This document shows positions 1 through 8,517 of a DNA stretch of 53,595 nucleotides, piece by piece. The notes below the pieces were generated by a model. That model was given only the letters and a program-made list of their open reading frames with translations, was not told where the DNA came from and did not search any database. The DNA lies in contig SOJX01000047.1 in assembly GCA_004376375.1 (NCBI GenBank), positions 1 through 53,595 on the forward strand, read 5' to 3'. Position 1 is the stretch's first letter. Every line of letters starts with the position of its first letter. Made by a program: the position numbers and the translations under genes. The stretch comes from Planctomycetota bacterium (GTDB lineage: Bacteria; Planctomycetota; E44-bin39).

Positions 1-3000
1 GATCAAACACCTGGTTTTCAGGAACGCCCGCGGGCACGCTGCCGGAATACAGACATGCCCCGCTGAAGGGGCTGCCGGCACCGCCGAGCTGAACCTGGAA
101 ATCCGCATCCTGGTCGCATGTGAACGACAGCGGCGGGGAAGCGGTGGGGCCGTACACGAGCATCGGGCCGGAAAAGACAGATACAACCGGGTCGCCCGGC
201 GGAAGGGTCGTCAAAGAATCGTTCTCGGACCAGTCGGACGGCAGGCCGTCGAGGTTGACGGAGCGCACGCGATACCAGTAAGTCGAATCGGCCACCAGTC
301 CGATGTCACCGAAATTGAGGCCGGTCGTGGTGGTCCTGGTGTTCCACGGTCCGCCGTCGGAGCGCGCAAGCTCGAAAACAGTATACGATGGGTTCCCGTT
401 CCTGCTCCAGCTTATCGTCGCGGAGGTGGTCGTTATGGTGAAGAACTGCGGCTTGCCGGGAACGGCGCCGAGTGTGTTACCCGTTACAATCGAGGAGAGG
501 CTCGAGTACTTCTTTTCGCCCAGGTTAATATATGCCCTTATGTAGCGGTTGTAGGTCCTGTTGGGCAGCAGTCCGGTTTCCACCGTGGTGTTGCCGTCCG
601 CCGTAATGCCTGAAATGACGATCGAATCATTGTCGCCGTTGAAGAAGTCGCTGCCGCTCTCATTGGGGTCGGTGTTTGTATCGGTCCAGGACCAGGTCAA
701 CGTCGTGCTGGAGCAGCTCAGGTAGCTCAGACCGGTGGGCGTGTTCAGCGATGCGCCTCCGGCCGCCGTCGTGCTCGTAACGGCGAGGCCGGAATAATTA
801 CTCCACAGGCCGGCCCAGTTCTGCGCGTGAACCCTGAACCAGTAGGACGAATCGAGGGTGAGGCCGGCTATGTCCCACGCGTAACCGGAAGTCTGAATCC
901 CGGCGGGCGTGAAGCCTTCGGTCGGCCCGCCGGTGTTGCCCTTTGCGTATTCGAGTTCGATCAACGTGCCGGGCGAATTCCCGTTCGCGTCGACCTGCGC
1001 GTAGATGTTGTTCGCGTTGGAAAATACAAACGTTGCAGTGGTGTTGTCGATAACCGGCACTGCCGCCAGCGTGCAGACTTCAATGGCGTTCGTCGGGCTG
1101 GTAAGTTCCTCGATTTCTCCTTCCAGCGGAATAGCGATTACGGCCGGACAGCGCGCATAAACGGTATATGAAGTATTGGACCTTCTGAACATTACACGAA
1201 TCGTATGGCTGCCGGTTGTCAGAAACATACGCCTCATCGAAACAAATGACGCCCGCTCTGCAGTACTGTCAACTTCATAAAATCGCATTTCCCCTAAAGT
1301 GGTGGTACCGCTTCCGCAATTGTGCTCAAACCATGCTATCGGGTAGTAATTGGCAAAGATCCCTGAAATGCCAATGCTGCAGGAGCCCATAATCAGGTAG
1401 TTCTGCGGATCCGTGACTGTGAAGGTCCTGGTTACGGCAGTCACGCCGGTCTGACTCGTCGTGGATTGCTGCGTATAAAGCGCGTTATCCGCATAGCCTG
1501 CCCACGGACCATCACTCAGGCGAACAGCCGTTATGTGCACGTTCTTCTCGGAACACGTACCTGAACTTCGATAATACTGGGCTTCCAGAGTAACGTCTGA
1601 TGAGATTCCCTTGAGAACCGAAAAACCACCCTGGGTGAACCACTCATTAGCGTTGTACGGATCCCTTGCGCCGTATGCCAACTCATTACTTCCGTCGTAA
1701 AGACGTGAATAGCCACGCGCAGTGGTTGAGCTTTCCTTGAAATTGCTGCAGTGAATTACCCAGTAATCGTCGCCGGCGCCGGGCGGCGATACCGTTACAC
1801 CGGAATGCCTGACGAACGAGGCAGATGTCGTCGAACCCTCCGTAAGGTTGTCGATACTGTGGTAATTCGACGTCGGCAACAGGATGGCAATTATCGCTGC
1901 ATTCTGGGCCCTTGTCCAATAAGTGGAGCCTGTGCTGCTCTTTATCTGCAACTGATACTTGTAGTCGTCAGACCCGCTTGCGGTCAGAACTTCGGACGAC
2001 ATGAACGAATGAAAAAAATTGTCCGTTTCTTCCATCGCATAATTAATTTCATTCGTCTCGTCGCGGACAAGGCGGAACTCGCCATAGGCGGCAAGAGTAG
2101 TACTCGCCTTGGCCTGCATCGCGGCGATTATAAGGTAGTCGCCGGCGGGAGGTGCGGACATATTCAGCGTGCAGACGTTTTCCCAGACAGTGCTGGAAGT
2201 AGTGCTTACTTCACTGAGGCTCTCGGCGTAATAGTAAATGTTGGCGCCGCCAATCCTTATCGCCCTCATGTACCGGCGGTAGGAGACGTTCGGCGACAGG
2301 CCTGTTTCGACGGTGTAGGTGGCCAGACCGTCGATATCGCCGACGGTTACCGTATCGGTATCGTTATCGTAGATGTTGTAACGCAGTCCGCCGCGCGTGT
2401 CCCATGCCCAGGTAATGCTCGTGTCGGTGCGGTCGATAAACCTGAAGTTGTCGGGCGGTCCGGCCTTTGTGCTCCATACGGTTAAATCGCAGTACCCGGA
2501 CCAGATGCCGACCCAGTTCTGCGCCCGCGCCTTGAACCAGTAGGATTTTCCGTAGTCCAGGCCTGTAACGTCCCACGAATAGCCGCTCGTTTTTGTGCCG
2601 AGCGACATGAACAGCCCTGTCGGTCCGTTCGCATCGCCGTCAGCGTATTCAAGGTCCATCAGCGTGCCGTTCGGGTTGCTGTTCAGGCCAGGCTGTACCG
2701 TGATACTGATTTCGGTTGTGGCGGTGAAGGTTGACTCAGAGTTGTCCATAAGCGGCACAGCCGCGGCTGTACAGATTTCGACCACGTTCGACGGGGCGGA
2801 GTCTGTTTTCAGTTCGTACTCTACCTCCAGCCACGGCCGCTGCTCTACCGTGGCATAGTTATACGGACGGAATTCCGTTACATCGTTGGAAGGGGTGTCT
2901 TCAACAAGGGCAACCGCGCACCAGCCCAGGGAAACGCAGTTCTCAATCCAGCTATAGGAATCGCTGTTCATCGTGAGGACTTTTGGCCCGGTCGATCGAT

Positions 3001-5740
3001 GTTCGGTGGAGTCGTCGACGAAGAGTGTACCGCTTCCGGCTTCCGAGTAAATTGTAGCGGCTGTTGCGCCGGCCGGGTCGCTGGTAAGGGCTCGAATATC
3101 CATAAGAGCAGCGCCCCCCGCTTGATTAAAGCAGGTGACATAAAGCTTGACGCCGTTAACCGTCCATGTGTCCGATACATTGTCGAGGCCGAATCTGGCG
3201 TATCCGCGGTAGGCGGTTACTACGTTTTCAAAGTATATCCGATCATTGGCGTATTTGAGTCCGGAGCTGGAAGCAAATCCCGACGTGGTTACGGCGCAGT
3301 TTTCGAAACCGGAAGTCAGATCATAGTAAGCTTTAATATAACGGCGGTAGCTCGTGTTCGGCGAGAGGCCGGTTTCTACGGTATAGGTGGCGTCGTATGC
3401 TATGTCGGCAATGGCAACTGTATCGGTGTCATTGTCATAGATGTCGTATCCTTCGCCGCCCTGGCTCGTCCACGCCCATGTCAGCGAATTACTCGTGCAG
3501 CCGATACATGCAAATGCGGTAGGTATGCCCGGCCTCGTGCTCCAGGTCGTAATTGCGCTGTTGCCCGTAAGTATTCCGGCATGGTTCTCTGCGCGCGCCT
3601 TGAACCAGTAAGAAGTATTATGATCGAGAGCAGTAACATCCCAGGAATAGCCTGTGGTTTTGAATCCCTCCGAGGTGAAAGCTTCGGTCGGCCCGTTTGT
3701 GTCGCCTTTGGCAGAGAAGAGCTCGAGGGCAGTTCCGCCGGGATTTCCGTTCAGGGCAACCTGTACTGTAAGGCTGGAATTGCTGTGAGCGGTGAAGGTT
3801 GCAATTGTGTTATCCATACCCGGAACAACAGCCAGCGTGCAAGCCTCGACCACGTTCGATGGGGCGGACACTGACTTCATCTCGTATTCCACCTCCAGCC
3901 ACGGCCGCTCCGCAACCGTGGCCCAATCAATACCGCGGAATTCCGTTACAACGGCGGAGATGGTGCTCTCGTCGATGCCAAGCGCGCACCAGTTCTGGGA
4001 AACTTTGCAGCTTTCAATCCAGTTATAGGAATCGCTGTTCAGCGTAACTACCTTTGAGCCCAGCGACCGATGCTCGATGGAGTCGTCTACGAAGAGGGTT
4101 CCGCTTCCGGCTTCGGAGTAAACCGTAGCGATTGGTGCGGTAGCCGGATCGTTGATAAGCGCTCGAATATCCATAAGAGCACCGGCCCCCGCTTGATTAT
4201 AGCAGGTGGCGTAAAGCCTGGCGCCGATAACCGTCCAGGCGTCCGACACGTTATTGAGGTCGAACTTGCAGTAGCCGCGGTAGGTGTCGCTGTAAAAGTA
4301 CATCCGCTGAGCGAGCCATCTGTTTGCGGAAGAAACGAATCCCGACGTAATCGTGGCGCAGTTTTCCAAACCGGAAGTCAGATCATAGTAAGCTTTGATA
4401 TAGCGGCGATAGCTTTTATTGGGTGAAAGTCCGGTTTCAATGGTGTAAGTTGCATCGTAGGCGATGTCGGCAACGACAACTGTATCGGTGTCATTGTCAT
4501 AGATGTCGTATCCTTCACCACCCTGGCTCGTCCAGGCCCATGTAATTGAATCACTCGTGCAGCCGATACAGGCAAAGCCCGAAGGTGCGCTCGGACTCGT
4601 ACTCCATGTGGTGATGGCGCAGTTGCCTGTGAGTATTCCGGCATAGTTTTGTGCGCGTGCTTTGAACCAGTAAGAAGTATTATGATCAAGAGCGTTAATA
4701 TCCCAGGAATAGCCTGATGATTTCATACCACCCGAAGTAAAGGCTTCCGTCGGGCCGTTTGCGTCGCCCTTGGCGTAGAAAAGCTCGAGGGCTGTTTGGC
4801 CCGGGTTTGCGCTCAGGGCAACCTGCACGGTTATACTGGCATTTGTCTGATCGGTGAAGGTTGTGGAAGTGTTATCCATACCCGGAGCAACGGCCAGCGT
4901 GCAGGCCGCGACCACGTTTGACGGGGCGCTGTAGCCCCTCACGGCAATGTCTTTTTCAAACTGGACGTTGGGAAGGTATGTTGTAGCAGAAACGCCGGGC
5001 GGGTTGCTAAAGTCCTCCGCACCCTGAAGACATCTGTTAGTACCCACATTGGTTGTGTTCCACGTCGGGTAGCTGTTGGAATAATCTCCATCCTGGTGGC
5101 GGAAACTGACAAGAAGGTTTTGCGTGCCGCTGTAATTGAATGGAGTATCCAGGACTATCTCAAACCACCCCGGAGCTGCAAGAGAGGTGAGGTTGCCGTC
5201 GAATACAAGCGTGCCTGAACCGCTAGCACCTCCAACCCATGATGCCAGCGTAATACTGGCTGTCTCGTCCATATAGATAGTGCTAAAATTAATTGGAGCG
5301 GAGTTGAAATTGTTCTGTTCGAACCTTATCTTATAGATATTGCCTGCAGTTCCCACTTCGCTTTGCAGAAAAAGCATCTGGCATCGGCCAAAATTCCACC
5401 AGATGTCTATCGGATACCTATAGGAGTTTGTCTCGTTTCCAATCGTTACATCGCCGACGCCGGTCGTAAGATCGTAGGAATGACAGTGCCTGATGTAGGT
5501 TGTATTGGGGGTAAGGCCGGTTTCCTGTGTTGAAAGAACACCGGCTCCGGTTTCTGCAACTAACGTATCTGATCCGTCATCATGAACTTCGTAGCCGAGT
5601 TCTCCCGCCACGTCGTTCCAGGCCCAGGTGAGGGTGTTGCTCGAACAATCGGTCAGCCTGAAATTGGCGGGTGCGTTTATTGCAAACGCAGGAGTGGAGA
5701 GGAAAAGCAATAGAACAATCAAAGGTGCAAAGTATCTCAT
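1..5740 (-). CDS. Giant secreted FN3/DNRLRE repeat protein, C-terminus outside the window
   Basis: One frame stays open from the ATG at 5740 to the window edge (at least 1913 codons). The start has a strong SD (GGGGGAA) and a promoter upstream. It opens with a signal peptide (MRYFAPLIVLLLFLSTPAFA). The mature part is a chain of about ten fibronectin-III-like beta-sandwiches (motifs such as LTWAWND, ETGLSPNTSYRRYI, SYWFKARAQN). They are interleaved with two DNRLRE-like domains ending in RPWLEVEYE, and with three related sandwiches around 1100-2230. No catalytic domain is visible. Cysteines are regularly spaced (e.g. FACIGCTS). Two blocks of about 355 residues are near-identical tandem copies. 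Probable role: cell-surface adhesin or structural protein. The anchoring or sorting signal, if any, lies beyond base 1. Confident as a gene; function is inferred from architecture only. Confidence 0.85.
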   Translation of the reverse strand, partial: MRYFAPLIVLLLFLSTPAFAINAPANFRLTDCSSNTLTWAWNDVAGELGYEVHDDGSDTLVAETGAGVLSTQETGLTPNTTYIRHCHSYDLTTGVGDVTIGNETNSYRYPIDIWWNFGRCQMLFLQSEVGTAGNIYKIRFEQNNFNSAPINFSTIYMDETASITLASWVGGASGSGTLVFDGNLTSLAAPGWFEIVLDTPFNYSGTQNLLVSFRHQDGDYSNSYPTWNTTNVGTNRCLQGAEDFSNPPGVSATTYLPNVQFEKDIAVRGYSAPSNVVAACTLAVAPGMDNTSTTFTDQTNASITVQVALSANPGQTALELFYAKGDANGPTEAFTSGGMKSSGYSWDINALDHNTSYWFKARAQNYAGILTGNCAITTWSTSPSAPSGFACIGCTSDSITWAWTSQGGEGYDIYDNDTDTVVVADIAYDATYTIETGLSPNKSYRRYIKAYYDLTSGLENCATITSGFVSSANRWLAQRMYFYSDTYRGYCKFDLNNVSDAWTVIGARLYATCYNQAGAGALMDIRALINDPATAPIATVYSEAGSGTLFVDDSIEHRSLGSKVVTLNSDSYNWIESCKVSQNWCALGIDESTISAVVTEFRGIDWATVAERPWLEVEYEMKSVSAPSNVVEACTLAVVPGMDNTIATFTAHSNSSLTVQVALNGNPGGTALELFSAKGDTNGPTEAFTSEGFKTTGYSWDVTALDHNTSYWFKARAENHAGILTGNSAITTWSTRPGIPTAFACIGCTSNSLTWAWTSQGGEGYDIYDNDTDTVAIADIAYDATYTVETGLSPNTSYRRYIKAYYDLTSGFENCAVTTSGFASSSGLKYANDRIYFENVVTAYRGYARFGLDNVSDTWTVNGVKLYVTCFNQAGGAALMDIRALTSDPAGATAATIYSEAGSGTLFVDDSTEHRSTGPKVLTMNSDSYSWIENCVSLGWCAVALVEDTPSNDVTEFRPYNYATVEQRPWLEVEYELKTDSAPSNVVEICTAAAVPLMDNSESTFTATTEISITVQPGLNSNPNGTLMDLEYADGDANGPTGLFMSLGTKTSGYSWDVTGLDYGKSYWFKARAQNWVGIWSGYCDLTVWSTKAGPPDNFRFIDRTDTSITWAWDTRGGLRYNIYDNDTDTVTVGDIDGLATYTVETGLSPNVSYRRYMRAIRIGGANIYYYAESLSEVSTTSSTVWENVCTLNMSAPPAGDYLIIAAMQAKASTTLAAYGEFRLVRDETNEINYAMEETDNFFHSFMSSEVLTASGSDDYKYQLQIKSSTGSTYWTRAQNAAIIAILLPTSNYHSIDNLTEGSTTSASFVRHSGVTVSPPGAGDDYWVIHCSNFKESSTTARGYSRLYDGSNELAYGARDPYNANEWFTQGGFSVLKGISSDVTLEAQYYRSSGTCSEKNVHITAVRLSDGPWAGYADNALYTQQSTTSQTGVTAVTRTFTVTDPQNYLIMGSCSIGISGIFANYYPIAWFEHNCGSGTTTLGEMRFYEVDSTAERASFVSMRRMFLTTGSHTIRVMFRRSNTSYTVYARCPAVIAIPLEGEIEELTSPTNAIEVCTLAAVPVIDNTTATFVFSNANNIYAQVDANGNSPGTLIELEYAKGNTGGPTEGFTPAGIQTSGYAWDIAGLTLDSSYWFRVHAQNWAGLWSNYSGLAVTSTTAAGGASLNTPTGLSYLSCSSTTLTWSWTDTNTDPNESGSDFFNGDNDSIVISGITADGNTTVETGLLPNRTYNRYIRAYINLGEKKYSSLSSIVTGNTLGAVPGKPQFFTITTTSATISWSRNGNPSYTVFELARSDGGPWNTRTTTTGLNFGDIGLVADSTYWYRVRSVNLDGLPSDWSENDSLTTLPPGDPVVSVFSGPMLVYGPTASPPLSFTCDQDADFQVQLGGAGSPFSGACLYSGSVPAGVPENQVFD
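2782..4911 (-). repeat. Intragenic tandem duplication, 2 x about 1.06 kb
   Basis: Two consecutive in-frame blocks, 3850-4911 (1062 bp) and 2782-3849 (1068 bp), encode the same FN3-FN3-DNRLRE module. They differ by one two-codon indel and scattered substitutions. The anchor word ccacgttcga(c/t)gggg recurs at 2782 and 3850, and as ccacgtttgacgggg at 4912. Confidence 0.8.
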
Positions 5741-5795
5741 ACATTCCCCCGGTCTAAACATCTCCCGCAGGTGGATTATCCAAATGCATCAGATA

Positions 5796-5824
5796 ATTGT
5801 ACCATATTTCGCCGAATTTTTCAA
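5796..5824 (-). promoter_or_regulatory. Sigma-70-type promoter for the giant surface protein
   Basis: On the minus strand TTGAAA (5824-5819) and TACAAT (5801-5796) are separated by exactly 17 bp, about 55 nt upstream of the ATG at 5740. Confidence 0.6.
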
Positions 5825-5951
5825 TCTATGTAATCGGCGAGGGTTGCCTTTAAAACATGGTTGTCGGAAACAGGCTAAGACAGAGGGGTTGCGGGAATAC
5901 CGGAGAAGAGTTTCAAATTCTGTAAATGAAAATTTTATGCCGCAATAGAAA

Positions 5952-5975
5952 ACGACCGCCGATGTCGGCGGTCGT
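5952..5975 (-). terminator. Rho-independent terminator after the 6000-6188 lipoprotein
   Basis: An 11-bp perfect stem (ACGACCGCCGA / TCGGCGGTCGT) is followed on the minus strand by TTTTC, directly downstream of the stop at 6000. Confidence 0.75.
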
Positions 5976-5999
5976 ATGGTTGTCTGACTTGGACAGGGC

Positions 6000-6188
6000 C
6001 TAGAAGTTCCCTTCTTCCTCTGCCGGCTCAACGCCGAAGAACATGGCGTCGAAATCCTGGTGCAGGTCGCGTATCTCTTCGCGGACGCGGGAGAAGTGTT
6101 TGCGGTTGTGATGCCAGTTGGTGGTGAGGCAACCCGGCAGTACGAAAAGTGAAATAACCATCAGCAGAGCGAAAATCTTCTTTTTCAT
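6000..6188 (-). CDS. Small lipoprotein, TTNWHHNR family (copy 1)
   Basis: A 62-residue protein starting at the ATG at 6188, which has the SD TGGAGG 5 nt upstream; a longer frame to 6215 has none. MKKKIFALLMVISLFVLPGC is a lipoprotein signal with lipobox LPGC. The mature part is only about 43 residues and starts CLTTNWHHNRKHF, followed by an amphipathic acidic helix (REEIRDLHQDFDAMFF). It shares the block TTNWHHNR-x-HF-x3-REE(I/L)R with the neighbour at 6416-6637, so the two are paralogues. It has its own promoter (6228-6256) and terminator. I do not recognise the family. A small envelope lipoprotein is certain enough; its job is unknown. Confidence 0.8.
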   Translation of the reverse strand: MKKKIFALLMVISLFVLPGCLTTNWHHNRKHFSRVREEIRDLHQDFDAMFFGVEPAEEEGNF

Positions 6189-6227
6189 ATCAGCCTCCAC
6201 GCTGTTTTGTACCATTCCCGAGGCGCA

Positions 6228-6256
6228 ATCCTAACCTTGCGCGCTCATCATGTCAA
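6228..6256 (-). promoter_or_regulatory. Sigma-70-type promoter of small lipoprotein copy 1
   Basis: Minus-strand TTGACA (6256-6251), 17 bp spacer, TAGGAT (6233-6228), about 40 nt before the start at 6188. Confidence 0.6.
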
Positions 6257-6282
6257 GAAAAAACCTCAAAAAATGCATCGCA

Positions 6283-6357
6283 GTAGTTAGTGGTTAGCCC
6301 TTAGTCGTTAGTGAAGAAAAAACACCAACCACTAACGACCAACCACTAACCACTATC
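6283..6357. repeat. Word-repeat island 1 (TTAGTGGTTAG type, inverted arms)
   Basis: The left arm repeats GTTAGTGGTTAG and TTAGTCGTTAGTG. After an A-rich centre the right arm carries the complement words CCAACCACTAAC and CTAACCACTA. The DNA could fold into a long imperfect hairpin. The same word class returns at 22046-22200. Confidence 0.8.
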
Positions 6358-6365
6358 AAAATAGA

Positions 6366-6391
6366 ACACCGGCGCTGGTTCGCGCCGGCGT
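6366..6391 (-). terminator. Terminator after small lipoprotein copy 2
   Basis: Stem ACGCCGGCGC / GCGCCGGTGT with one mismatch and a 6-nt loop, followed by TCTATTTT on the minus strand, 25 nt past the stop at 6416. Confidence 0.7.
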
Positions 6392-6415
6392 TATATTATT
6401 TCAGGTTCGGCGACC

Positions 6416-6637
6416 CTACTCCTCGAAGGTCGTGTCGTCGTAGGGCGTGTTCCTGTACTTCTCGGTCGGGTCTTCTTTCAGGTGGAGAAACACTTCATCG
6501 AACTGCTGGTGGACGATGCGCAGTTCTTCGCGTATCGCCTCGAAATGGCGCCGGTTGTGGTGCCAGTTCGTCGTTATGCAACCCGATATGAACATCAAGG
6601 CGGCGAACAGAACAGCGACATATACCACTTTCTTCAT
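6416..6637 (-). CDS. Small lipoprotein, TTNWHHNR family (copy 2)
   Basis: A 73-residue protein. The ATG at 6637 is preceded by GCAGGACC and opens a lipoprotein signal (MKKVVYVAVLFAALMFISGC, lipobox ISGC); the frame extends further to 6664 without an SD. The mature sequence begins CITTNWHHNRRHFEAIREEL, close to the paralogue at 6000-6188 but with a longer acidic tail ending YDDTTFEE. The copies are separated by a promoter, terminator and word-repeat island, so they are independent transcription units. Function unknown. The conserved W-H-H-N-R block right after the lipid anchor suggests a binding patch at the membrane (inference). Confidence 0.8.
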   Translation of the reverse strand: MKKVVYVAVLFAALMFISGCITTNWHHNRRHFEAIREELRIVHQQFDEVFLHLKEDPTEKYRNTPYDDTTFEE

Positions 6638-6672
6638 GGTCCTGCCCTCAGTTTTTCGGCTCACGTGGGCTT

Positions 6673-6701
6673 ATTATAACACCGGTCCAGCGGCTGCGCA
6701 A
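6673..6701 (-). promoter_or_regulatory. Sigma-70-type promoter of small lipoprotein copy 2
   Basis: Minus-strand TTGCGC (6701-6696), 17 bp spacer, TATAAT (6678-6673). Confidence 0.65.
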
Positions 6702-6731
6702 CCGAAAAATAGCCGCGCCTGTGAGTCGCAG

Positions 6732-6935
6732 CTATCTGTCAGACTCGACCTCAAATTCGCTGCGCCTGTCGATTATGCGCTCCTCTTCGATAGTTTCCGT
6801 TGTCCTCGGCACGTCGTCCCTGGGCCCGGCGTCCGTTTCAGGCTGGTCGCTCGGGTGGTCGTGATGCACTACACAGCCGATAAAGACCGGCAGCATCAGC
6901 ACCAGAATGAGTAATAGGGTTAGTAGGCGTCGCAT
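6732..6935 (-). CDS. Small acidic lipoprotein
   Basis: 67 residues from the ATG at 6935, with AAAGGA upstream. MRRLLTLLLILVLMLPVFIG then C21 is a lipoprotein signal. The 47-residue mature part is polar and disordered-looking: a His/Asp stretch (VVHHDHPSD) followed by a Glu/Arg-rich tail. It lies 45 nt downstream of the LPP20-like gene at 6981-8156 on the same strand and probably shares its transcript. Its charged tail resembles the 51-residue lipoprotein at 8340-8495, so the two may be distant paralogues. No family recognised. Confidence 0.7.
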   Translation of the reverse strand: MRRLLTLLLILVLMLPVFIGCVVHHDHPSDQPETDAGPRDDVPRTTETIEEERIIDRRSEFEVESDR

Positions 6936-6980
6936 ATGGTTTTCCTTTGCCTGTTCCGGAATGAACGAACCGGCCGGCGG

Positions 6981-8156
6981 CTAGCCGGGCAGCTTGATAG
7001 TCACCTGGGACGTCTCCACGCTGACAACTTCCACGTCTTCGCCGGTGAAGTCCAGCTTGCCGGCCTTCAGCTCGAGCAGCCGCTCGGCAAGGCTGTCTGC
7101 GCTCCGGTACGTCCTGATGGTGAACGTGGCCACTTTCGAGGTGTAAGTGCCGGGATGGACCTCGCGGACACGCGGTATCTTTTTGAGCAGCTTTTCCAGC
7201 TTCTTTTTCGACCTGAAGCCGATGTTTGAGATGATGAGCGTAATTTCCCTTCCATTGTTCAGCTCGTCGGTCCATGCGTTGACGATGCCGTCGACGAGGG
7301 CTTTTGCGGATTCTTTTGCCACTTTCTCTGCCGCCTTTTTGCCGGCCGAGTCCGGGTTTGTTCCGCCGGGGTGGGGCCTTTTGCTGACAAACGGCTTGTT
7401 GAAGATTACCGTCGCCGAGCTTGTTTCTATCGCCTTGATCGTGAGCTCGCCCTTGTATGTGTAAAGCCACTGGCCGAGCTGCGGGTGCTTCATCTTTCCC
7501 TGCTGCGAGGCCGTGCAGGTGCCGCGGATGACCAGCCTTGCGCCGACTTTCTTGCCGATGTCGGCCAGCATGTTGATGTCGCCCTGGAGGCTGGCCGCGT
7601 TGGCTTCGCGTTTCATCTTCTCGTCGAACGTGTCTTTGTCGATGAGCGTAAACCCGCTCTTGATGAAATGGTTCGAGATCGTCGCCTCGGTCCACTGCTG
7701 GTCGCAGACCTTGCCGTCTTTCCTGTCCGTAATCATGATAATGATCTTCGGCCGGCCCATGCGCTTGAGCGTCATCTCGACCTCTTCCCACTTGGTATTG
7801 AGGTCGGCCTCGCCGACGGTGATTTCCATTTTGACGGTCGTGATGCCGGTGGACTCGTCGTAGGTCGGGCCTTCGAGGACTTTTTCGCTTTTCACAATGC
7901 CCTTGACCTTGGTCACGATCATGTCCAACGCGACGGCGAAGTTTTTCACCTTGGTTTTGCTCGCGATGAGAACGCCGATGGCCTGTTCGCATGCCTTCCG
8001 GCGGGCGTTGTTCTTGGCGTCCTCCTTGCCTGACTCGCCTTCGCCCGCGCCTTCGCCGATGACGGTGACCGTGTGGTCTTTGGCGAAAACCGGCGGCGCG
8101 ATAGACCACGTCGCAAAGAGTGTCAGGACTATGAATATGGCGAGTTTACGATACAT
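6981..8156 (-). CDS. Secreted LPP20/FlgT-N-like protein with CsgG-like middle region
   Basis: 391 residues; ATG at 8156 with SD AAGGAG. Signal peptide about 1-25 (cleavage near PVFA-KD). Residues 28-115 resemble the LPP20 / flagellar assembly protein T N-terminal fold: a small helix with regularly spaced alanines, VKNF, then a beta-hairpin with alternating hydrophobics (VKMEITVGEADL). Residues 130-300 look like the CsgG/FlgT middle domain (IIIMITDRKDG, a variable loop, ARLVIRGTCTAS). The last 80 residues form a small alpha/beta domain (VATFTIRTYRSADSLAERLL). Probable periplasmic or outer-membrane-associated role. Flagellar function is not implied, since no flagellar genes are nearby. Fold assignment is tentative and rests on pattern memory. 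Confidence 0.7.
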   Translation of the reverse strand: MYRKLAIFIVLTLFATWSIAPPVFAKDHTVTVIGEGAGEGESGKEDAKNNARRKACEQAIGVLIASKTKVKNFAVALDMIVTKVKGIVKSEKVLEGPTYDESTGITTVKMEITVGEADLNTKWEEVEMTLKRMGRPKIIIMITDRKDGKVCDQQWTEATISNHFIKSGFTLIDKDTFDEKMKREANAASLQGDINMLADIGKKVGARLVIRGTCTASQQGKMKHPQLGQWLYTYKGELTIKAIETSSATVIFNKPFVSKRPHPGGTNPDSAGKKAAEKVAKESAKALVDGIVNAWTDELNNGREITLIISNIGFRSKKKLEKLLKKIPRVREVHPGTYTSKVATFTIRTYRSADSLAERLLELKAGKLDFTGEDVEVVSVETSQVTIKLPG

Positions 8157-8170
8157 TAGAAACTCCTTCC

Positions 8171-8275
8171 TTCGATTGACGATTTACGATTGGCAATTTA
8201 CGATTGAAAAAACCGTAAAATCACAAACCGTAAAACGAAAATTCTCAAGCTTCAGGTCTCAAGCCTCAAGCCTTT
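8171..8275. repeat. Word-repeat island 2 (TTTACGATT and CTCAAGC words)
   Basis: CGATTGACGATTTACGATTGGCAATTTACGATT-type words (8171-8205), complement-like words (aaaccgtaaaa, 8210-8240), then three CTCAAGC-type words at 8246-8274. Confidence 0.6.
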
Positions 8276-8339
8276 ATTATCAACGCGTCACAAGCGGCGC
8301 CGCTAACATCATAGAATAATATGACGCTCGACGCTACAC

Positions 8340-8495
8340 CTATTCGCCGTCGCCGGTCACGATCGTTCTGGATTCTTTGCTTAATACTTCCTCGTGTGTC
8401 TCGATCTCCGTGTGCTCCCGAACGCATGAGGTCATAACGACGGGTGCCCCGAGAAGGCAAAGAATCAGTGCGACTCTGAAAATTATGCGAAACAT
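8340..8495 (-). CDS. 51-residue lipoprotein
   Basis: ATG at 8495 with SD GGGGAG 6 nt upstream; stop TAG at 8342-8340. The product starts MFRIIFRVALILCLLGAPVV and has a lipobox-like MTSC at 21-24. The mature part is 28 residues, strongly acidic and polar (REHTEIETHEE ... TGDGE). It lies 22 nt downstream of the triple-domain gene at 8518-9837 on the same strand, an arrangement repeated by 6981-8156 followed by 6732-6935: a large LPP20-like gene, then a tiny acidic lipoprotein. Function unknown. Confidence rests on SD, lipobox and context. Confidence 0.65.
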   Translation of the reverse strand: MFRIIFRVALILCLLGAPVVMTSCVREHTEIETHEEVLSKESRTIVTGDGE

Positions 8496-8517
8496 TTATC
8501 GCTCCCCGCGCGGTGCG

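Noticed and set aside
1751..2485. Plus-strand frames within 1-5740
   Set aside because: All lie opposite the single continuous minus-strand repeat protein and have no signals of their own.
6838..8109. 423-codon frame on the same strand as the LPP20-like gene
   Set aside because: Arg/His/Gly-rich out-of-frame reading of 6981-8156; no domain, and it crosses another gene's start.
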